21,952 nucleotides of DNA, from assembly GCA_900546465.1 (NCBI GenBank), contig URCX01000012.1, positions 1 through 21,952 on the forward strand, read 5' to 3'. The DNA is from an uncultured Bacteroidota bacterium (GTDB lineage: Bacteria > Bacteroidota > Bacteroidia > Bacteroidales > P3). The notes beneath the pieces are model-generated. The model did not search any database and was not told the origin of the DNA. It saw only the letters and a list, made by a program, of their open reading frames with translations. A program made the position numbers and the translations under genes. Below, in pieces: positions 16,688 through 21,952 of this stretch; position 1 is the first letter of the stretch; each line of letters starts with the position of its first letter.

Positions 16688-17668
16688 CTATATGATGCCT
16701 TCGCTGATAAGGTCATGAATGTGGACAATGCCCAAATATTTATTTTCATTGTCGGTAACGACCAACTGTGTAATATGCCACTGCTGCATAAGATTGAAAG
16801 CCTCCACGGCATAAGCATCTGCATTTATGCACTTCGGATTTTTCGTCATTATGCTTTCGGCTTTTTGTTTTCGAGTGTCTATAACTTCATTGTTATTCAA
16901 CATACGACGTAAGTCCCCATCGGTTATTATCCCGAGAACCTTGTCATCTTCTGTGATAACGACAGCACAGCCCAAACGTTTACCGGAAATCTCCATTATG
17001 CTTTCAGCTATTGACGTATCCTTGGCAATACATGGTTTTTCGTTTCTCGGATATAAATCTCCCACTCTGAGATAGAGCCTTTTTCCGAGACTTCCCCCCG
17101 GGTGATACTTCGCAAAATCGGCTGCCGTGAAGTTTCTGCAATACAAAAGACATACCGCCAATGCGTCCCCCATGACCAACTGAGCCGTGGTGCTTGATGT
17201 GGGAGCAAGATTGTTCGGACAAGCCTCCTTTTCCACAAAACAATTTATTCTGTAGTCCGCAGACTTGGAGAGATACGACTCTTCGCTTCCTACCATTGCA
17301 ATCAACTTATTCCCCATTGACTTTATCAAAGGAACAAGCACCTTAATCTCCGGAGTATTGCCGCTCTTGGAAATACAAATCACTACATCCTCCGGTTGAA
17401 TCATTCCCAAATCACCATGTATTGCCTCTGCAGCATGCATGAATATGGAAGGCGTACCTGTTGAATTTAATGTCGCAACTATTTTGTTCCCTATCAAAGC
17501 ACTTTTGCCGATTCCGCTCACGACAACCCTGCCTTTGCAGTCAAACAAGAGTTTTACGACTTTTACAAACTCCCCATCAACATAGTTCAGCAAGTTTTCA
17601 ATGCAGACAACTTCCGTCCTAATTGTCTGTTTTGCTGTTTCTAAAATCTCTATATCGCTTTTCCCCAT
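16688..17668 (-). CDS. kdsD: D-arabinose-5-phosphate isomerase (KpsF/GutQ family)
   Basis: Interconverts ribulose 5-phosphate and arabinose 5-phosphate, the first committed precursor of KDO for lipopolysaccharide. The 326-residue protein has a SIS sugar isomerase domain (about 30-170: VVVSGIGKSALIGNKI, the HAAEAIHGDLGMI segment with the conserved His, and CISKSGNTPE). Two CBS repeats follow at about 205-260 and 270-326 (ITDGDLRR and VTDNENKYLGIVHIHDL). PTSSTTAQLVMGDALA is typical of the family. It heads the minus-strand operon with era and is divergent from recQ, an order seen in other Bacteroidales. Together with lpxK it links the window to lipid A/KDO synthesis. Confidence 0.94.
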   Translation of the reverse strand: MGKSDIEILETAKQTIRTEVVCIENLLNYVDGEFVKVVKLLFDCKGRVVVSGIGKSALIGNKIVATLNSTGTPSIFMHAAEAIHGDLGMIQPEDVVICISKSGNTPEIKVLVPLIKSMGNKLIAMVGSEESYLSKSADYRINCFVEKEACPNNLAPTSSTTAQLVMGDALAVCLLYCRNFTAADFAKYHPGGSLGKRLYLRVGDLYPRNEKPCIAKDTSIAESIMEISGKRLGCAVVITEDDKVLGIITDGDLRRMLNNNEVIDTRKQKAESIMTKNPKCINADAYAVEAFNLMQQWHITQLVVTDNENKYLGIVHIHDLISEGII

Positions 17669-17759
17669 TATATTTTTCGTCTAAAAAGCCTGTTCTATGC
17701 GAAAAAAGTCGTACTTTTACATATTCAAACAGAACAAGCCTGCCCAACATTTTTGGCAG

Positions 17760-17767
17760 CAAAGTTA
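17760..17767 (-). promoter_or_regulatory. Possible -7 element for the kdsD operon
   Basis: TAACTTTG on the minus strand (17767-17760) fits TAnnTTTG, but no TTG-type -33 element lies at the expected distance. That -33 region would fall inside the recQ start region. Transcription from here would give a leader of about 85 nt before the kdsD ATG at 17668. Confidence 0.35.
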
Positions 17768-17778
17768 CAAAATATCTG

Positions 17779-20001
17779 ATGAAGCATATTGATACATTGA
17801 AGCCTGATTTCAAGGAGGACATCAATTCGGCACTGAAAAGATTATTCGGATTTGATAAGTTCAAAGGTAATCAAGAGAAAATCATAACGTCATTGCTTGA
17901 TGGCGAAGATGTTTTTGTCATTATGCCCACAGGAGGCGGCAAAAGTTTATGCTATCAATTACCGGCTTTAATTTCAAAAGGCACAGCCATTGTTATTTCT
18001 CCTTTGATTTCTTTGATGAAAAACCAAGTTGATTTTGTCAGAAGTGTAAGCACCGATCACGCTATTGCACACTTCCTCAATTCCACACTGAATCGACATG
18101 AAATAGCACAAGTCAGGGACGACCTTTTAAACGGACGAACCAAAATATTATATGTAGCTCCCGAGTCTTTGAACAAACAAGAGAACATAGAATTGCTGCA
18201 AAGCATACATATAAGTTTTTATGCAATAGATGAGGCACACTGCATTTCCGAATGGGGACATGACTTCCGTCCTGAATACAGACGAATACACCCTATAATA
18301 CAAAACATTTCGGGAGATATTCCTATCATTGCCCTGACAGCAACAGCTACTCCGAAAGTTCAACAAGATATATTGAAGAATCTCGAAATTCAAGATGCCA
18401 AGATATACATCAGTTCTTTCAACAGGGCTAACCTATATTATGAAATAAGACCCAAGCCGAAAGATGAGATGCAACTGAATAAGGAAATCATCAGGTTCAT
18501 CAACAGTCATTCGACACAAAGCGGCATAATCTATTGTCTCAGTCGTAAAAAGGTGGAGGAATTAACCGAAACGCTTATCGTAAACGGCATAAAAGCCTTG
18601 CCATATCATGCAGGCTTGGACGCAAGTATCCGAGCGGCAAATCAGGATATGTTTATACGGGAAGAGATAAATGTCATTGTCGCAACTATAGCCTTCGGAA
18701 TGGGAATAGACAAACCGGATGTGCGATATGTCATACATTATGACATGCCTAAAAGCCTTGAGGGTTATTATCAGGAAACCGGAAGAGCAGGTCGGGACAA
18801 CGGAGAGGGAATTTGTATAGCCTTTTATGCCGAGAAGGATATGGAAAAGTTAGAAAAATTCCTTACAGACAAACCCGTATCAGAAAGGGAAGTTACACAG
18901 CAACTGATAGACGAAACAGTGTCATACGCTGAAAGTTCTCAGTGCAGGCGTAAGATTTTATTGAAATACTTCGGAGAAGATTACGAAAAAGAAAATTGCG
19001 GAAGCTGTGATAATTGTGTTCACCCTAAACCCCTTATCGAAGCAACCGATGCTGTAAAAGAGTTTATCAATGTTGTAATTGAAACCAAGGAACAATACAA
19101 ACCGGCATATCTGGTTAAGATTTTGATTGGAGAAATCACAGCAGACATAAAAACAAACCGACATCACAAGTTGGAAATCTTAGGAGCAGGCAAAGAATAT
19201 CCTGAAAATTTCTGGAAAGCGGTTGCAAGGGTTTGCATCATAAAGAATCTCTTGAAAAAAGACATCGAAAAATACGGACAGTTGAAACTTACCCAAGAAG
19301 GAGCAGACTTCTTGAAACGTCCTTTCCCTATACAAGTTCCGATGGACAGGGATTTCAGCGAGGACAACGAAGAAGTGCAAACCGTCAGCGGCTCAAATGT
19401 TTCTTCGGATCCTGTCTTGTATAATATATTGAAAGAGATACGCAAGCAAACAGCTGATAAAGAAGGAGGCTTACCGCCGTATGTAATATTTGAAGACCGT
19501 TCACTGATGGATATGTGCGTCCACTACCCCATCACAGAAGAAGAATTGAAGAATATAACCGGCGTAGGAATTCATAAAGCCCAAAAATACGGCAAACCGT
19601 TTATCGAAGCAATAAAATCCTATGTCGAGGCAAACGACATAACGCGACCACAGGATTTGGTAATCAAGTCTGTCGTTAACAAGTCAGGACTAAAAGTCTT
19701 CATCATAAAGAGCATTGATAAGAAACTGCCTTTGGAAAGCATAGCAGAATCCAAGAATATGGACGTAGATGAATTGCTTACAGAGATAGAAAGCATAGTC
19801 TCCTCAGGCACCAAGCTCGACATAAGCTACTATATCGATGAAAACATAGATCCGGAACATCAGGAAGAAATAAATGCTGCTCTTATGGATATGGAAACCG
19901 ATGATGTGGACGAAGTATTGGAAGAACTCGGAGAAAACGAATATACAAAAGAGGAAGTACGACTGATGAGGATACAGTTTTTAACCAAATACGGGCAATA
20001 A
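17779..20001 (+). CDS. recQ: ATP-dependent DNA helicase RecQ
   Basis: A 3'-5' superfamily 2 helicase acting in recombination and fork repair. From the ATG at 17779 it has 740 residues. Motif I is TGGGKS (51-56), motif II DEAH (151-154) in YAIDEAHCISEWGHDFRP, motif III ALTATA and motif VI QETGRAGRD. The RQC zinc site CRRKILLKYFGED...NCGSCDNC is intact. An HRDC domain follows at about 545-615 (DPVLYNILKEIRKQTADK...ITGVGIHKAQKYG). A further C-terminal extension has a winged-helix/HTH-like segment (LPLESIAESKNMDVDELLTEIESIV) and an acidic tail. The open frame begins at 17623, overlapping divergent kdsD, but the family N-terminus starts at 17779. A weak TACTTTTA at 17712-17719 may be its -7 box. 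Confidence 0.96.
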   Translation: MKHIDTLKPDFKEDINSALKRLFGFDKFKGNQEKIITSLLDGEDVFVIMPTGGGKSLCYQLPALISKGTAIVISPLISLMKNQVDFVRSVSTDHAIAHFLNSTLNRHEIAQVRDDLLNGRTKILYVAPESLNKQENIELLQSIHISFYAIDEAHCISEWGHDFRPEYRRIHPIIQNISGDIPIIALTATATPKVQQDILKNLEIQDAKIYISSFNRANLYYEIRPKPKDEMQLNKEIIRFINSHSTQSGIIYCLSRKKVEELTETLIVNGIKALPYHAGLDASIRAANQDMFIREEINVIVATIAFGMGIDKPDVRYVIHYDMPKSLEGYYQETGRAGRDNGEGICIAFYAEKDMEKLEKFLTDKPVSEREVTQQLIDETVSYAESSQCRRKILLKYFGEDYEKENCGSCDNCVHPKPLIEATDAVKEFINVVIETKEQYKPAYLVKILIGEITADIKTNRHHKLEILGAGKEYPENFWKAVARVCIIKNLLKKDIEKYGQLKLTQEGADFLKRPFPIQVPMDRDFSEDNEEVQTVSGSNVSSDPVLYNILKEIRKQTADKEGGLPPYVIFEDRSLMDMCVHYPITEEELKNITGVGIHKAQKYGKPFIEAIKSYVEANDITRPQDLVIKSVVNKSGLKVFIIKSIDKKLPLESIAESKNMDVDELLTEIESIVSSGTKLDISYYIDENIDPEHQEEINAALMDMETDDVDEVLEELGENEYTKEEVRLMRIQFLTKYGQ

Positions 20002-20005
20002 AATC

Positions 20006-21010
20006 ATGGAAAGAGTGGCAAGTCTCGGGCTATTGGAAACATATCTTGCTCAAAATCCTCGATTACAATGTATAATAATTGCAGACAGCAATACATTGGA
20101 GCATTGTTTGCCAAAGCTGATTTATCAAGTAGGCTCTCTAAGTGAGGCACAAATCATAGAATTGGAACCGGGAGAAAACTCCAAAGATATCGAAACCTAT
20201 CAAATGATTATAGATACTCTTATGGAACAAGGAGCCGACCGAGATACCAAGTTGATAGGCTTGGGCGGAGGGGTTATTTGCGATATAACAAATTTCGTAG
20301 CCGGTACTTTCAAAAGAGGTATAGGAACTTATCTTATTCCTACCACAAACCTTGCCATGGTTGATGCAGCCATAGGAGGCAAATGCGGCTTAAACGTAAG
20401 AAACGTAAAAAACCAAATAGGTTTGTTCCATGAAGCAGAACTCGTTTGCATAGACAAGGATTTTTTGAACACACTGCCTACACGGCAAATAGCGAATGGA
20501 GCAGTCGAAATGCTGAAAACCGCCTTGATTGCGAGCGATGCTCTTGCTATTGAAATGATGAACAAATCTCCATTGGAATTTGGAACAAACCGAGCATTGA
20601 TAAAACAATGTATAAGGATAAAGCAAAGCATAGTCAAAAAAGACAAGTTCGACAGATTTGAAAGAAAGCTCCTTAACTTCGGTCATACCATAGGTCATGC
20701 TATAGAAAGCCTTGCATTGGAAAAGGCTAAGGATTTACTGCACGGAGAAGCGGTGGCTTCCGGAATGTATTATGCTGCCAACCTTTCAAAAGGCTTGGAC
20801 GCAGATAAACGCAAACGTTTGCAGGATTACCTTTCCGCCAACTATGAAATAGAGAATGTCGCCAAGGAGGCACAAAAACTCTTCAATTACATGGACAATG
20901 ACAAAAAGAACAAGGGAGGAAACTACAATTTCGTCCTCTTGGAAAATCTCGGACAAGGTGTTTACGACCAAATAATCTCAAAAGAAGACATAATCCGAGC
21001 AATATCATAG
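20006..21010 (+). CDS. aroB: 3-dehydroquinate synthase
   Basis: The second step of the shikimate pathway: DAHP to 3-dehydroquinate, using NAD+ and a divalent metal. The NAD-binding stretch GLGGGVICDITNFVAGTFKRG is followed by the family block IPTTNLAMVDAAIGGKCGLN, and the metal ligands are Glu in GAVEMLKTALI and the two His in NFGHTIGHAIES and LHGEAVASG. At 334 residues it is slightly short for the family, mainly at the N-terminus. It starts 4 nt after the recQ stop and is presumably co-transcribed. A 10-bp hairpin 29 nt after its stop probably ends the operon. Confidence 0.95.
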   Translation: MERVASLGLLETYLAQNPRLQCIIIADSNTLEHCLPKLIYQVGSLSEAQIIELEPGENSKDIETYQMIIDTLMEQGADRDTKLIGLGGGVICDITNFVAGTFKRGIGTYLIPTTNLAMVDAAIGGKCGLNVRNVKNQIGLFHEAELVCIDKDFLNTLPTRQIANGAVEMLKTALIASDALAIEMMNKSPLEFGTNRALIKQCIRIKQSIVKKDKFDRFERKLLNFGHTIGHAIESLALEKAKDLLHGEAVASGMYYAANLSKGLDADKRKRLQDYLSANYEIENVAKEAQKLFNYMDNDKKNKGGNYNFVLLENLGQGVYDQIISKEDIIRAIS

Positions 21011-21038
21011 AACAAAACACTGTTTCTCAAAATTATTA

Positions 21039-21097
21039 CGCCGTTTCAGCAAAATGAAACGGCGATTCATTTTACGGGAACGCCGTTTCAGAAACGG
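21039..21097 (+). repeat. Hairpin repeat copy C, probable terminator of recQ-aroB
   Basis: CGCCGTTTCA (21039-21048) and TGAAACGGCG (21055-21064) form a perfect 10-bp stem with a 6-nt loop, followed by ATTCATTTTA. A second perfect inverted repeat, CCGTTTC-A-GAAACGG, lies at 21083-21097. The run GGCGATTCATT after the first stem is shared with copy B at 9016-9026, and the CGCC...GGCG core is shared with copies A and B. Its position just after aroB suits a transcription terminator. Confidence 0.6.
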
Positions 21098-21436
21098 ATT
21101 AGCTATCTATAAAGTCTGCCAAGACAAAAGTCCCGTACTTTTCGGCAAAACTTATTCTTTTTTTTGACACTTTGGGACTTTGAGATGTCATTCAAAACGA
21201 TGTGTCCGCTAAGGACGATTTCGGTTATATTTTTTTCCGATTTGGCATCCTTGCTTTCTGATTATATCAAGATAAAAAGAAATATGTCGAACCCTTATTT
21301 CCGGAAAACATGCCGAAAAACAAAACGAGCAGGTCGGATTGGTATATATTGCATACACGATTCGAGATTTCTGCAATCGGCGGTAAATATTCCACTTATT
21401 TCTTTGTATAAATCTTGCATTGTTTCAGAAAAATAT
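21098..21436. other. Intergenic region without a recognisable gene
   Basis: About 340 bp of AT-rich DNA. The only structure I find is a spaced inverted repeat AAAGTCCC (21127-21134) and GGGACTTT (21174-21181), 39 nt apart, with long T-runs between and after. An open frame across part of it (from 21164) has no protein-like character and runs through the downstream promoter. Confidence 0.55.
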
Positions 21437-21444
21437 TATCTTTG
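21414..21444 (+). promoter_or_regulatory. Promoter upstream of the structured RNA region
   Basis: CTTG at 21414-21417 (TTG core 21415-21417), a 19-nt spacer and a perfect TATCTTTG at 21437-21444. This is one of the best-spaced promoters in the window. Transcription should begin around 21449-21452. Confidence 0.65.
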
Positions 21445-21449
21445 CAATG

Positions 21450-21770
21450 TCTTAATTCGACCGAAAGCCCCTATGGGCAGAGGTCGGGCAGGCAACCATA
21501 ATGGAAAAAGGCGTTTTTGTACGCTTTGGTTTTGACGAATTGGAATCTCGCAAATTCATTGACAAGTCAAGAGCAAAGCAACAAAGAACGCCTCATGAGG
21601 TGTATGATGTACAACCCTCGTTGACTTCAATCACTTTAGTGGTTGTTGTTAGAGTGTTCTTATATACTTACACTGGTGTGGGGCTTTCGGCGTTGCTCGT
21701 TTCGACTTGTCGGGCAATGCGAGAGCCTCAATTCGTGGAACGAGTGACAGAAGTGGCTCCACGCTTTTTC
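21450..21770 (+). ncRNA. Candidate structured non-coding RNA of about 320 nt
   Basis: The stretch begins just after a good promoter and ends in a stem followed by CTTTTTC. Four hairpins can be drawn. One: CGACC/GGTCG (21458-21462 with 21482-21486) enclosing GCCC/GGGC with a CTAT loop and a GAAA/AGA internal loop. Two: CAATCAC/GTGGTTG (21628-21634 with 21639-21645) with a TTTA loop. Three: a 17-bp stem 21679-21696 with 21714-21730, having one bulge and three G-U pairs. Four: CGTGGA/TCCACG (21734-21739 with 21758-21763) directly before the T-run. G-U pairs in the long stem suggest the RNA strand is what matters. I do not recognise tmRNA, RNase P RNA, SRP RNA or a known riboswitch. The alternative is a 92-residue protein (21501-21779), whose Val-rich middle looks unconvincing. 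Confidence 0.42.
21734..21769 (+). terminator. Stem plus T-run ending the RNA candidate
   Basis: CGTGGA (21734-21739) and TCCACG (21758-21763) pair over six bases around an 18-nt loop and are followed by CTTTTT. The stem is short for its loop, so termination may be partial, allowing read-through into the small gene at 21837. Confidence 0.4.
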
Positions 21771-21836
21771 CATATATAGATTAACATTTTGTGAAATACG
21801 CCAATATGGTAGCCGTTGGCAAAAAACATTTGTAAT

Positions 21837-21952
21837 ATGGCAATATCAAGTATTGAGCATCGAAGCGGTTATTATGATATATTCGATGCACGAGGCAAAA
21901 AAACAAAAACTATTCCTGACCACATCGGAGAAATGCTGGGCTGGAGTGACCG
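21837..21952 (+). CDS. Small hypothetical protein, partial (3' end beyond the window)
   Basis: Open from an ATG at 21837 to the window edge, 38 complete codons. The sequence contains IEHRSGYYDIFDARGKKTKTIPDHIGEMLGWSD, which reads as short beta strands with a turn (YYDIFDARGKKTKTI). Such segments often repeat in small Bacteroidota proteins of the form GxYYxxYDxxGKK, but with only one unit visible I cannot assign a family. It follows the RNA candidate after 66 nt with no clear promoter of its own, so the upstream region may be its leader. Confidence 0.5.
   Translation, partial: MAISSIEHRSGYYDIFDARGKKTKTIPDHIGEMLGWSD

Noticed and set aside
17623..17778. N-terminal extension of RecQ by 52 residues
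   Set aside because: It overlaps the start of divergent kdsD, contains no family sequence, and RecQ homologues start near the ATG at 17779.
21458..21486. Kink-turn or known riboswitch aptamer in the first hairpin (GAAA/AGA internal loop)
   Set aside because: The internal loop could hold sheared G-A pairs, but the full kink-turn pattern (three-base bulge plus tandem G-A and A-G) is not clearly met.
21164..21535. A 123-residue open frame in the right intergenic region
   Set aside because: It starts within T-rich DNA, runs through the promoter and the first RNA hairpin, and resembles no protein.
21501..21779. A 92-residue open frame within the RNA candidate as a protein gene
   Set aside because: The middle (repeated Val, then LYTYTGVGLSALLVSTCRAM) looks like a translated structured RNA, the hairpins fall inside it, and its codons are unlike those of neighbouring genes. 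Kept as the alternative reading in the RNA entry.
1..21952. tRNA genes, rRNA genes, CRISPR arrays, transposase or integrase genes
   Set aside because: I looked for cloverleaf arms with CCA-type ends, regularly spaced direct repeats and catalytic motifs and saw none. The accessory genes therefore have no visible integration machinery in this window.

Overview
The window looks like a piece of a Bacteroidales (phylum Bacteroidota) chromosome. The gene orders are ones known from that order: rbfA followed by an FtsX/LolC-type permease, lpxK followed by punA, and a kdsD-era arm divergent from recQ. Promoters have the phylum's -7 element TAnnTTTG (usually TATCTTTG), several lipoproteins are exported, and intergenic DNA is AT-rich. 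A type II-like glutaminyl cyclase lipoprotein is compatible with a Porphyromonas/Tannerella-like relative, but I cannot name a genus.

Layout. (1) 1-603, minus strand: a TIR domain joined by a charged linker to the start of a sulfatase-modifying-factor (FGE/SUMF1) domain, cut by the window edge. (2) 841-7217, minus strand: a housekeeping run rbfA, FtsX/LolC-like permease, cysS, glutaminyl cyclase, Rieske-like Cys-rich lipoprotein, lpxK, punA. Most gaps are 20 nt or less; a 13-bp hairpin interrupts the run before the Cys-rich lipoprotein. (3) 7328-8898, plus strand: queD and an AI-2E family transporter, coupled by a GTGA overlap. (4) 9224-13188, minus strand: a two-gene McrBC type IV restriction system. 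(5) 13303-17668, minus strand: kdsD, era, a BaiN/HI0933-type flavoprotein and a short DUF5686-like outer-membrane barrel protein. (6) 17779-21010, plus strand: recQ and aroB, 4 nt apart. (7) 21011-21952: an intergenic stretch, then a promoter followed by about 320 nt that folds into several hairpins and ends in a stem plus T-run (candidate non-coding RNA), and the start of a small unknown protein.

The core genes serve tRNA charging, ribosome maturation, lipid A/KDO synthesis, envelope biogenesis, purine salvage, queuosine/pterin chemistry, the shikimate pathway and DNA repair. Accessory or defence-like content is the TIR-FGE gene, mcrBC and the right-hand RNA region. A family of GGCG/CGCC hairpin repeats sits at the core/accessory boundary in three places (658-740, 8971-9030, 21039-21097). 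These are also ends of core operons, so the repeats may be terminators as well as boundary marks.

The most unusual items are the structured RNA candidate at 21437-21770, the TIR-FGE fusion, the hairpin repeat family, and a divergent promoter pair (rbfA/queD) whose geometry predicts leaderless mRNAs.
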